Assembly (NCBI RefSeq): GCF_047948215.1
Contig: NC_134455.1
Coordinates: forward strand, 304,376,147 to 304,440,146
DNA: 64,000 nt
Source: Lycorma delicatula
Taxonomy: Eukaryota > Arthropoda > Insecta > Hemiptera > Fulgoridae
Direction: 5' to 3'
How positions within the stretch are numbered: position 1 is the stretch's first letter; every line of letters begins with the position of its first letter. The position numbers were made by a program, and so were the translations under genes. This document shows, one piece after another, positions 24,859 through 37,200 of this stretch. The notes under the pieces are model-generated. The model made no database searches, was not told the DNA's origin, and saw only the letters and a list, made by a program, of their open reading frames with translations.

Positions 24859-25462
24859 TGATTATTAAAAAATAATAGAAATAAATAAGACAGATTGTTA
24901 GTAATAATACCATGACTTTTATTTACCAAATTTCTGTCTACACTTATTAAAAATACTCTTAAGGCGTAGACTATTATACAAAACGTGATTTACCGCTCAC
25001 TAGTTTAAAAAAATGTACTTTCCCTCACGTATACTCTTACCCCTTGTTCACGATCAACACTTACATATAAAAGCTACCTTTATAAAATATCGTTGATATT
25101 TGAATATTAATATTTAGTTCTCATTCCTTTCTTATAAATCCGTCGCTTTTTTAATTTCTCGGTCTAAACACTTAAAAACAACTGATTTTAATTTATAAAA
25201 ATTCATATTAATTAATAAAAAACCCATAATTAATTATGCGCTTTAATTAACTACAACCCGCAAATAAATTATATATGGGTTAGTGTTTATTTCTATTTTC
25301 CGTATTTTCTCGAGAACATGAATTTGCATTTGTAGCAATTGCTTTTTAATTCTGCTAAATTGATGTGCTTCTTTTTATGCTGGAAAATATACGTTTATTT
25401 TGTGTAGTATGACCAGCGTAAATAAATGTTTAAAGTTATGATGTATATATTAATTTTATTTA
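24857..25462. other. AT-rich DNA, nothing recognised
   Basis: No supported feature. Confidence 0.5.
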
Positions 25463-25641
25463 TAGTTTAAGAATCACTGCATACACACTTATATAGAAAG
25501 TAATATGATTGATCTCACTTTTAAATGTTAAAATCTTTTCTTTTAACTCTTAAACATTTAAAGAAAAAATGTTAACACTTAAGATGAGATCAATCTCATT
25601 TTATTTTTTATATATGTGTGTATATGGTGATTCTTAAACTA
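25463..25641. mobile_element. Foldback MITE, 175 bp, TA target site
   Basis: The arms gtttaagaatcac...atacacac...gattgatctca and their reverse complement run from 25465 to 25639, leaving almost no loop. TA flanks both ends (25463-25464 and 25640-25641), as expected for Tc1/mariner-type insertion. No coding capacity. Confidence 0.75.
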
Positions 25642-25693
25642 TGAATAATTAATTGTGATTTGACACACGAGATGATGACATGTTTAAATAATT

Positions 25694-25694
25694 G

Positions 25695-25721
<27 letters not shown>
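25694..25721. repeat. (TA)n microsatellite
   Basis: About 14 TA units. Confidence 0.95.
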
Positions 25722-25727
<6 letters not shown>

Positions 25728-26217
25728 ACATGACTATTTTATAAATTTCATTTAAATTAATTTCGGAAATCTTCGAAAAGTTTTGTAAAATTATTAAAGA
25801 ATTTGTCGATGAAATATCTTGCTTTTAGTTAATCCTTAAATAAAATATTTTTCACGTAAAGAAAAGCAATGTTCTTGTTGGAAATGTTTCTAAGATGTCA
25901 TTATCTTTTATTCTGGTCAAACCGTTATTTGTTCATTTAATTATATAATGATGTTGTGCTAAAACAATACTTTCTCTATTTAAAAAAACAAAAAGAAAAC
26001 ATAACTATATATAAGGTATATTTAACAATTAAATATACGGTATATTTTAACAACATTTATTAATTTATTCCCTTTCTTCAGGCTTCTGAATCTAAGCTCC
26101 CTAACCTATTTTTTTCTAATGATGAGGAATTAACTGTGACATGTGAAAACATTCCAACGCGTACTAAGATTCGTTTACATTATAAATTTTTCTCAATAAA
26201 AAAAATCTTAATTTAAA

Positions 26218-26455
26218 TTAACCCTCAGAATGGGTATAGTGGTAAAATCATCGTCATAAGTCATATGTTAGCAGGCTGCGGTTCAAATCCTAGTAAAGGT
26301 AAGTAATTTTTATTCCGATTTGAATATTATACTGCGGATACCGGTGTACTTTAGTGGTTGGAGTTACATTTAATTTATATAAATTAACTGTTCATAGGAG
26401 GATGAATGAAAATTATTATTATTATTATAGTATACATCTTATGAACATCAAAATT
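26218..26455 (+). mobile_element. SINE family A, with both pol III boxes visible
   Basis: A-box-like tgggtatagtggtaaaat at 26231-26248 and B-box-like gcggttcaaatcc near 26278-26290 are spaced as in a tRNA promoter. The body (gatttgaatattatactgcg, then gataccggtgtac) matches family A, and the tail includes acatcttatgaacatcaaa as in the 24.4 kb copy. An (ATT)n run at about 26411-26428 lies in the tail. No clear TSD seen. Confidence 0.78.
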
Positions 26456-27599
26456 ATGAAATTGTAACTTATATGAAAACTTGAATCGTTATCTCAAGAA
26501 AAAAGCGTAGCCTTCGAAAAAATTGGCATAAAAATAAAAGAAAAAAATAATAACCATAAAATAAATAATTTTTAACTGTTCTAAATTTCTATTTACTGAA
26601 GTCGGCTTTTAAAAACAAAAAGCTACCAACTACTTTTTTTTGCTGTTAGAGCAGACTTAAAAATAGATGAAAATCAAAAGGTAAGTTTGAAAAAGAATCT
26701 TCTATCTTTTAGTACAGTTTTTCAAGTAGATTAATCAAAAAACAAAAAAAAAAAGATTTTTGGTTTTATCTATTCGTTTAAAATTTGAAAGTTGACAAGA
26801 CACGCAAAGATGAGAAATATGGGTCTTGAAGAAATTAAAAAAAGAGTACAGTGAAAGGACTTAAAGCTACTGAGATTTCTGAATTGAGGGAATAAAATAC
26901 TATTAGTTTTGTTCTAATTTTCTTGAAATTTTCGTTTAAAATTAATATGTCAGAATGATAGGTATTATTACGCTATAACTCCTCAACACCACCCAATGGT
27001 GACAAAACAATAATAAAATTTAATCAAATACACAATATGAACTTTATGATATCATGTAAGTTTTGTGGAAAAAACTTATAACGATAAAACCAGTGTTAGT
27101 AAATTCACAATATAAAGATTAATCACAGAAATCGATCTATTTAGTAAAAAAAACCCTGAAAATACTTTTAAAAAATAAATAAAAATACATAGGGTTGAAA
27201 TGATCATTACTTTTCTGTAGTCATTGAATTTAAAAAAAAAAATGTTAAATCAAATAGTAACCATGGTAATCATTTATGGAAAATCGGCATTATTTGTAGT
27301 TGTACATTTATTGTACAATACTTTAAAATACTCATCATTAAAAGAGTCAACAAAAAAAAAAAAAAAATAATAATAATAGTTTGGAACCGAGATAAAAGGA
27401 GGTGAATTAGAATGTATTTCATATGCTGAATCTTAAAATGAAATCACGGCGTCGCATTGTCTACGGCTGCACTCGGTGGATAATTCCGCGTCCAACGAGT
27501 ACCCACTCAATATGGTAGGGGGCCCCAAAAGTTTTTGGAGGGGTTCGGTAAAATGTATAAGTTCAAAAGTTGCGACGAGGAATTACAAGAAGTTCATAG
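26456..27599. other. AT-rich DNA, nothing recognised except A- and ATA-runs
   Basis: A poly(A)/(AATA)n run at 27350-27380 may be the tail of an unidentified retroelement. The GC-richer segment at 27445-27560 may be upstream LINE sequence belonging to the next feature. Confidence 0.4.
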
Positions 27600-28262
27600 A
27601 AAATCAGGACATCAGTGATGAGTACAGGATATGACACCAATCATCGGAAACAACTGATCATTTGATAACCGGGTGTTCTAGTCTGGCTAACACGGGATAA
27701 CTTTTTTTTCTTTTTTTTATATCTGCATCGCCGCAATGTTACGGTAAACATTGTTCATCAGGCGTTGATGAAATTGGGAGTCGTAGATGATAGGGCGCAG
27801 TGTCCTTATTATTAATATAAGGCCTGACCTGTGTTGAAAAATGAGCACTATAGACTGTATTGTGATCTCTCCGTACATACTGATAAATTTATTGCTACGA
27901 ATATGCCAGACATGGTTCTCCACAATATTAGAGAAAAGACTGCTCTTCTTATTGATGTCACTCATCCATCTGATCACAATATTAATAACGTTGAAGCAGA
28001 TGAAATAACCAAGTATAACCCTCTGGCAATAGAGTATAAGGAAATTTACAGACTGAATTCAGTAGAAGTCATTCCCGTTATGTTACCAGCAATTGGATTA
28101 ATTAATAAAAAATTGAAGAAGTGCGTAGAAAAGGTTAGCCTGGATCCTAAAGTCATAATTCCAAAAACCCAAAGATCGGTAATTCTGGAGACGTGTAGGG
28201 TTGTACGGACTGTGTTAAATGTGCCACAGCACTCAATGACCCCTCGTAATCGGAATCGGTAA
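27600..28262 (+). pseudogene. C-terminus of a LINE with restriction-like endonuclease
   Basis: The order is typical of R4/Dong/R2-like LINEs, which carry a PD-(D/E)xK endonuclease after the RT. A broken zinc-knuckle region comes first (ETTDHLITGCSSLA near 27638-27690), then an IVHQALMKLG stretch (near 27745), then an open frame of 143 codons (27831-28262). In that frame PD is at residues 26-27, LLIDV (Asp44) forms the next catalytic strand, and EITKY follows, then the KLKKCVEKV and QRSVILETCR segments. The first Cys pair of the knuckle is lost to a stop and the upstream RT is absent, so this is a dead fragment. The exact clade is not fixed. Confidence 0.65.
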
Positions 28263-30467
28263 ATCAAGACCATGCAGTACTGGTCTCATAGCTGAATGAA
28301 CGTTTGGGTATGCAATACTGCGTTTATTGTTTGAATTGACATCAGTAACGTTTGTTAAGCAAAACTTGCAGTCATCACAATGGTTAGTAGGCTCTCGTCA
28401 AATCATAGATATGCTAAAAGACAAATGCTCTTCTTTTCCTTTTAATCACTGGGTTAGTTTAATGTAGTACTTGATTCATGCTACATGTGGAGCCCATGAT
28501 TCATGTCGGTCTCCCAAGGGACACAGTCAAAATAATGTTTGTAAGCAGTTTTCAACAGACTCGATACTTGTTTTCGTTGACATTTTGTGGTGAATTCTTT
28601 ATGGCATCACTTATAAGACAATCTTTATAATATGTGTATAATAAATCCGCTACCACAACTAAAGAAAACAGCAAGTCATACCAAGAGCTGAACTCATACT
28701 GAAGAAAATTTCATCACGTTGAATTACTCATTACTTGATTCACTGACATGTCTGCCTTGACATGAAATAACATCATTCGACTGTTACGTATCAAATGTAG
28801 GTCTACAGCACATATTACAATATAAATTAGATGTGAATAAGCAAACATACAGACGTACTAACTTATTTGTATAGTTTGTTCCACGAATAATGGAATAAAT
28901 AAATTTTAGGGGGTTGTAACTTAAGAACGTTCCGTGATGAGTTGTTTTGATGAGTGATGAGTTGTTTGATACATATTCAGATTTAGCATATAATGTACAA
29001 TACAGAACACCTACTTCCTTTTCAGTTCAAAATTTTATGTTGACCAGTGTTATTATTCAATATCAGAAATTTCGCTCATACCGCCTTAGAGAATTATACC
29101 ACTTAATAAAATTGATATTTATATATTTTTCAGATTTTTTTTTCATACCTAATTAATACCACCACATTATTTTATAACTTACAAATGATACTTAAAACCA
29201 AAAATAAGAAATTTTATTCTGTAAATCCAATTTATGGATATGTTGGAATTTATAAAGAAACAGTCCAGGAATTTTGAAACCATATAGGTTATAATTAAAA
29301 GGAAAAAAAAATATTAAATCTTAAATATTTAAAAGTTAAATGCCTCCTGCGGATTAATTTAATTGTTTTAAACGGACAACATACAATTTATCAAATAAAA
29401 GGTTTTTAATGGTACTCATCCATCTTTTCGTAAATATCTATCGAGTCATTTCTGATTTTGATCAGTGACAAATATACAATCGACTTCAATATTGATTGAC
29501 ATTTCATTTAATCATTTATTTATTAGATATGCTTTCAAACTAATATTAACAATGCCCTCATTAGTTGTATTTTTTTCTTGTAACTATCATTATTAAAATT
29601 GAAATAATCAAACGTAGGTCAATACATGTCATATTCCCACCACGATTTCATTTGATCTGTACTTGGGTAAATACGTTCTAGGTACACTGATAGGTTTAAA
29701 TATATATATATATATATAAATTGTTGAAATCTTCATCGAACTTTTAATTTAACCAAAAATTAAAAAAAAAATTATAGTTCGGTTTTCAAAAAATTCTGCT
29801 TTAAATTATATTACTCAATTATGACTTGGATGTTAATCTTTGTTGCCGATCACGTTGTGTAAGTCACACTTACCAATAGGAATTGATCATTTATACTCGT
29901 AAAATACTTCCTATAAAAAGTTTTTGCCGAAATAAATTTTGAATTTAATGACTTCTCTTTTTACTTTTTTTTATTAATAAAAAAAAATATATATATATAT
30001 AAATAAATATATAAAATATATAAATAAATAAATATATAGGATGAAATTCAGAAAAGATGTTGAATTTTTCAATGTTAGAAATTTCATCTTCCACATTACT
30101 AATCATAAGCTTTCAAGTACTGCGTAATTATTAATATTATTAGAAACTGAGATTATTTCTTGCACAATTTACTTACTTTCATAATTGAGATTATTACTTG
30201 ACTTACACATTTAATAAGGCGTTAACCTTTTTCTCATTTTTTTTTTAAGATTATTCATGTATTTTGTTTTTCACACACTGAGGAGTCATGAACTTACATG
30301 ACTAAATGATAAAGGTCAACAAAAAGGTTTAATTATATTTTGCTCATTTGACTCTGCATGCCTGTAGATTGGTAGGATTTTTTTATTGGATAATAATGTT
30401 TATATATAAGGATAAAAACTGTAGCAAAATATGAATACTTACTTATATAAATACTTACTTTAGTAGA
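28263..30467. other. Non-coding, AT-rich; start may be LINE 3' UTR
   Basis: 28263-28700 is less AT-rich and may be the 3' UTR of the LINE above, but no tail is clear. The rest has only short accidental frames and (TA)n runs at 29699-29718 and 29989-30040. Confidence 0.4.
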
Positions 30468-31240
30468 TAACTTACAGATTATGTTGAGATTTCATTTCAT
30501 AGCAAATCACAACAAGTTTTGACTCTAGTTCATTAGTACCGAATTTGGTCACCAGCGCTCCTAAAAATGGATACATTTACTGGTACGGAAAGAGTACTTT
30601 GTGTTTTGGTTTCATGATTTGAAGTCAGCAACTGCAGTTCAACATAATTTTCGTAGAGAGTACGGTAAGGAGCCTCCTAGTAGGCATGCAATTTACTCTT
30701 GGCACCAAAACTTCGTTGAGAAAGGTTGTTCTTCCAGACAGAACCCGTTCTTCTTCTAGGGTCAACCGTAAATCGTATATCGGAACATAATCCAAAATTT
30801 TATAATTCTTCAATTAGACGATGACGACCAAGATGCACGATATTACTATCAGCAAGACGAAGTAACACCTCACTATCGCCTAGAAGTCCGAAATTTTCTT
30901 GATACTAGATTCCCTACTCGGTGGATTGGTCGTGAAGGTGTAATTGCATGGTCCCCTCGCACTCCACATTTGACCCCGCTAGATTTTTTCTTATGGAGTT
31001 TCTTTACAGATCGGGTTTATGTACTAAGTTTGCCTGCTGATCTTGTTGAACTAAGTCTTCGAATTAACGCCGCAGCTGCGGAGATAATGCCCGACTTGCT
31101 GACTACAGTCTGAAATGAAATCGGCTTCAGGTGGGATGTATGTCGCATTACAAATGGAAGCCCTATCGAACCAGATTGAATGTTGGGTGACACACTTGTG
31201 TTTTTCTATGAAATGAGAACTCAACCAAATCAGTAAGTTA
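30468..31240 (+). mobile_element. Internally deleted mariner-superfamily transposon with TIRs
   Basis: Terminal inverted repeats of about 43 bp: left from 30470 (acttacagatt, then gttgagatttcatttcatag) and right ending 31238 (reverse complement acttactgatt, then gttgagttctcatttcatag). TA is present at 30468-30469 and 31239-31240 as the target duplication. The 769-bp element keeps the first part of the transposase (HTH-like ERVLCVLVFHDLKSATAVQ, from ATG 30567) joined to the last part, with the middle third missing. See the transposase entry. Confidence 0.88.
30567..31179 (+). pseudogene. Deleted mariner-like transposase (N-terminus joined to C-terminus)
   Basis: 30567-30715 encodes the N-terminal DNA-binding region found in many insect mariner-superfamily transposases (FRREYGKEPPSRHAIYSWHQ). 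Near 30720-30830 the frame is broken and the segment carrying the first catalytic Asp is gone. From 30833 the C-terminal catalytic part resumes: QQDEVTPHY with Asp2 at 30856-30858, RWIGREG, then LTPLDFFLW with Asp3 at 30982-30984. There are 41 residues between the two Asp, the spacing of DD41D elements. A TGA replaces a Trp codon near 31112. The protein cannot be active. A full-length relative could in principle mobilise this copy through the TIRs. Confidence 0.82.
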
Positions 31241-34200
31241 TTTCAACATATACATACACACATACATACGTATGTACAGATATCACGCTGAAACTAGTCA
31301 AAAAGGATTCAGAGATAGATTCAGGATTAAAAATGGATATTTCCGTTGAAATATGAAAACCGAAATTTTCGCGATCGTAATGCTTCCTTTTAACAAAGAA
31401 AAAAACAATCATTTGGTTTTTAAAAAAAATTAAAATATTAATTATGTCAATGAAGATACAATTATAAAGGATGACTCAATCAGTCTTTACAACAATTACC
31501 GATTGATTAAGAAATTATTAAATCTATTAATAATTAATTAAACCTTTAATTTCGTTTGTAGAAGATCGCATTAAAAATTTGTAGTCCAGTCAATGGGGGG
31601 AAAAAGGTAGATTTTTAAAGACAATTAATAGAGTTTAGGGAAGTACATGGGGACATGGGGTTGTAGATTACGGTAATAACTACCGCGCTATCAATTTTTA
31701 AACATTATTTCACGTATAGTTTGAAATAATGTACTTACCACACTCTTCGTTTTTGTACATGAAAAAAATTGATAAATTTAAATAATAATCATTGTAATAT
31801 GTTGTAACTCATGAGTATGAGTGCACTCTATATTTATTATTCTGTATCCGTAAACACAGACAGGATACTATTTATAAACACTGTTTGTTGTGTTTATGTA
31901 ATATCCAGTCCAGTTAATAAACGTTGATTGGTTTCAATTAATATTATTGTTATATACAGTCATAAATTTATTTACATAAATATATTATTATATGCGTTCA
32001 TAAATTTTTCTTTAAAAAGTACATTACATTTACGGTCATTTTTAAAAACATTAAAAAATCTTATAAATTTAAAAAAAATGGTCTCGACTTGTCCAACATT
32101 TGCGGAGATGGAGCGATTTTTCGCATTTCATCTTTATTGGAAGTTACGAATTCACCTTTATTCGCGCATGACTACCGCGAACTGCTTTCCCTTCCACGAC
32201 TACCATGCGAGCACTTTCTATTTTTTGCTCATTTTTTTCGAATAACTTTAAACAAGTTTCACAATAATTTTTTGTTTAAAACTTTTCAACATTTGAAAGT
32301 ACAAGTCTTGAAGAATACATTGTACTTGAAATGAAAACGAAAAAGTTCTTAAAAGCCAAAAAAAATTACATTTGCCTGAAGGGTATTTTTAAAAACAAAT
32401 TACAATTTCTCAGCAATGAATAGACCAATTTTCTTTTCTAACCACTCATTGAATTCGTAGTTGCAAGAGATAACTTTTAATATAATAAAAATCGTAAAAA
32501 AATTATTTATGCAATAAATACTGGCTTTGCAAAAAGGGACAATTTTTATCGGTTTTCGGTATCTAATTAATAAAATTTATCGTTTAAGGCTTAAATTATA
32601 GGTCTGAAAATTCTCACAACGTTTATTTCAAACTTTTTTACCTAGGAAGTTTTCCTTGCCATACAAAATTGAAAAACCGATTTTTACCACCTTAGAATGC
32701 CGCCATTTTGTCCAGTTAGCGAAAATTGTGTCCAGCCGCATATAAAAAAGTTATAATTACCATAATTTTCAACCCTATGTATTTCCCTTAACTCTACTGA
32801 TTTATTAATGAAAGTTAAATTTTCATAAGATCAGATTAGAAACAATTTTTTATATGATTAGTTTATGATATTGGCAATATTAAACTCATTTGATATAGAT
32901 CTACAGTTCTCAGTAAATTTTATTTTTAAATTAATTTTTTAATGAATATTTAAGTAATTAATGGAATAAAAACTATTAATTTCATTGAGAGAAAGAAACA
33001 CTTTTTATTTCATTATTGTATATTACCTTAATATTTTATTTTGCGTTCTCGTTTTTAAAAAAAAAAACTTAAATAAAATAATTGATTTGTTTAAAAGTAA
33101 AATTTGCTCATCATGTAAAAATATAAAATATATTTATGTAATTATGTCTGTCTGACATCAAGGTGAAATTATTTTGTTGCATATTAGCAAGTTGATGTGC
33201 TTATATTCAAGGTCAGTAAATCATAGGATTCATATTTTTTCTCTTTTGTTTCGTTTTTTTCTCTTTTTTTTTTGGAAGCACATAAGAAGTTTATCCGATA
33301 ATAAGACAGACAACCAAAGTGGCATCATCTTATTCTTAACTAAAGAGTTTATGTTTCTAAGAAACTCAGTCTATTCTGCCTGTCAAATATTGGAACTCAC
33401 AAGTGTCGGAATCTTATGTGCCTCTACTTAATGTGTTGATTTATGATATGGCAGTAAAGGTAACAGTATAAGATAGAGTATGTTTCACCAGGTGTAGTCA
33501 TTGACAACTTAAAATGCCGAAGAGTTTACAGTGACAATAAAACCTCCTTCACTTTATTAACAAGCAGGCTGTGTTTATTATTAAAGTTGAATAGAATTTA
33601 CAATTTACAACGCACGCAACACCAATTTCTTCAAACTTAATCAAAATACCACGTGTAGGTGTGAGATTCTTTGACATCTATTCAGATTCGTTTGCTTTTC
33701 TTAGATATAAATTACAATCCTTAAAGAAATATTATTTATATTTATTTATTGCAATGTTTATTCATGAGATTTTGTTTATTTTATATTTTTCAACGTATTG
33801 TTTTACAATAAATCCAGCAGATGTCATTTAACTTAACATAGGTTTTACTTCTTTTGTTTAAAACTATGAGATATTATATAAAAAAGCTTCTAGTCAATTA
33901 TTTTTGTTTTTAGTAAACTATAAAACTTGTCAAATAAATACCCCAAAAAAAAAAAAATAAAAAAATAATATAAATCACGAAACAAATATAAGAGAAAATT
34001 TAATCAGCTTTAAACAAATAAATTTTCTTAATTTTATTATGAGTATAGCAAATAAATTAAAAAAAAAAAACAGGTTAATAGACACAAAAAATTTAAAAAT
34101 ATAGCAAAACAACCATACTTTAAAATCTTATAGAAGCAACATCAAAGAGAACCAAAATTACTTATTGCCTCCCGTATAGCAGCAAGGTAGAACAATTTAA

Positions 34201-37200
34201 AAAAAATCACAGCTTTAACGTTATCGTGGGATACGTCTATAAAATTTTACCTACATCTTCTGAAACATTATTTAAACACTTTAAACGTGCCTGTACTTAT
34301 AAATTTATTTATGAAAACAATAACTGAGATTTAAACTACTTAGCGCAGAGAGACTAAAGTAAAGGAAAAGTTTTAGGTTATTATACATGTGAAATACCAA
34401 AGAAACTGGCTGCAGCCCAGTAGTCACAGGAAACTGGTCAAAAAATTAGTTTATTTAAAACATGAGTTTTTAAAAAAATACAAGAAATAAATAGGCATTC
34501 TATTTTATTAATAATGTGGTAGAAATATCATGGTTGAATAATAATAGGGATTTAATTTATTAAATTTTCAATTTATTAAAACATTTTTTTTATGACAGCA
34601 ATAAGTGACAGGAAGAAAACCGTATTCTTCTCACTCAAATTGTGTTCTTAGAAAGGGATATCTGTTTGATAGGATTAAGATTCATACTACTGCTATAATT
34701 CTTCTGCTAAACATTTTATCTTATCAATCAAGATAAGAGGCGTGCATTAGGGGTTTGTGGGCCAATCTAAGTTGAAAGTTTAGAGACGTAAATATTTTTA
34801 AGAAAAAATTTACACTTATGACGAAACTCTTAAAACAATAACAGTTGTTTATATATTTTTTTCTATACTTTAGATGTATTTGTTTTGTAGTATTATTTAT
34901 TTGTCAATTAATATTTATTATTTTCACTCAACATTCGTAGTCTTTTATTTAACTCTTGATTTATATTTGTTTGTTTTTTTAAATGTAGTATTTCTCCATT
35001 ACCCCTGACGATAATTTTTTTACAATAGAAATTGCCATCTAATTATATATTTTTGCACGTTTTTTTTTTTAAATTTAAAAGAAAAGCTTTAACTTACCAT
35101 TTATCCAGTTATTATGGCTCCTCATTGAAGAAATACGTGGCTTGAAAAACATTCTTTATGTTTCATTGTAAACACTCAATAAAATTTTTTATTATTATGT
35201 TTATTAGTTAATAAAACTAAACGTTTGTATGTTTATTTGCATAGATCATGTTTTCTTGTACAAATACTTAAAATATAATTTTTTTATAATTGTATCTTTT
35301 GAACTTTGAGAATGTTTACGGGTAAATTTACTCTATTATTGGTAATACGAAAGGTATAATATGTGATAATGTCATCTTTACAAAGTTTTTTCGTAAGAAA
35401 ATATTTTGAGTCACTGTCTGAATAAGTACTATGCAATAGACAGCCACATTTTTCCACAAAATAAGAAAGATTTACTAATTAATGAAGACCCAGAATTACT
35501 AATGGTAGCTGGAATAAATTCATTTAATTAATCAGCTTAAATTAATAAAAATCATTTAAATCTTCCTGGCAGGATATTTAAAAGTATATGAATATTTCAT
35601 AGCTCTGACTTTTCTTATTTAAATACCATTTTTGATAAGAAAAAAATAGAAACTATAATATCAAATAAGCATATCTTAACAGAAACTCCATAATCTAAAT
35701 TTATATAAATAAAAATCTAATTTTCTTCTGTTAAAAGCTCATTCTTATGCAGCTGATTCTTTCCTAATTAAACTTTCAGCTTAATGCGGTCATTTTTAAC
35801 GTTTAAAAGTTTTAGAATACAATTTCTTGTGTAATTTTTTAGCACTAATGGGGCAGTTTTATTTTTTTAAACTAATCATTTGTTTTTCCTTAAGGCGCAT
35901 TGAATTGTACTTTAAGTATTAAAATGCATATTAATTAAGTAGTATTATTTCTATAATTTATATGGATAATTTTTTTCTGATATTTTCTTATGATTTTGGC
36001 TGAGTGGCATTTAATTAAGAATGATTCCTCAAATTAAGTATTGAATTGATTAAGAAAGTGTAGTAAATTTTGTAGAGACTTAAACAGATTTAATAATAAA
36101 TATATTTTTGAAATGAAAATAATGATAATTCATTTATAAGCTGATAAATTATGAAAAAGCTGAATAACAATTCTGTGCAGCAAATAAAATTTAAATTTAG
36201 CAAACCAACTTATGCAAATTTTGAATTGCTTGTCAGATTTATCAACATACCTTTTTAACTAATTTAAATTAAATTTAATGTTTATTAATTTAACATAGTT
36301 AGTATAATTTTATTTATTTTCATGATTGTTCAACTTTAATATTTTTTTACGAGTGTTGTATCGTTTTTTCCTGAAATTAAAAAAGTGAGCATCAAATAAT
36401 AGAAATAAAAATTAATGTTACACAACCAATGCGAGGATTTCATCCCTGTAATAAGTTGTATAAATGTATATTATGTATTGTTTAGAGAAAGAAATGGGTA
36501 CATTCATTTGCTACTTATAACATTTATAACAGTCTTTCTTGAGTTTTGACTCATTTAAATTATCTTTTCTACGAGAAGTATCAGTCAGAATATTTTCTCT
36601 GATTCACACCACAGTTACAAAACGGTTTATATAATATAGAAGATGGATACTTTCTACTCAAGATTTTAGAGCAAGGGTTTTTCTAACGGGACGAAAGTGA
36701 CTTTTTAGTACCTGAAGAAAACGCAAAATTGTTGTTGGATGTACTTAAGCTGTTCTACACAGAATTGTTGATCGAAATTTACAATAAAATGCTATCTTAA
36801 GTAGAAAATAAAATTCCTTTCGTAAGTAGAAATATCTTCTTGATATCTGGAAGTATTGTGGACAGAATCGATGAACATTGGATGGAAGAAGCCTAAGACA
36901 CTCCTTTGGGTAGATGGATTTATTTGTCTCAATCAGATCTGTTTATCACTTCCACCTTTTCCTTATTTTTGATTCTTTCCTCATCATTGGTTTTTGTAAG
37001 ATTTTGCTTGATACCATTAGATCTAAGTTATAGATGTAGAGATCTGTTTGATTTATTGAGGATTTGATTATCGTCGAGTTTGATTGGAAGGGTTTTGCTT
37101 ATAATCCAGGATTGCAATTGTTCCCTGTTAGGTACTATAAAGAAATTTCAAGATTGGAGGAAGGTGCTTATTGGGGAAAGGAGTCTTAATCTTACCTCTG

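Noticed and set aside
24693..24929. Two overlapping minus-strand frames rich in Cys and Val
   Set aside because: Translations of the compound (CA)n/(CT)n/(TA)n microsatellite.
31928..32334. Two overlapping plus-strand frames of 105 and 81 codons
   Set aside because: Low-complexity, Phe/Leu/Lys-rich, mutually overlapping in different frames, no motif.
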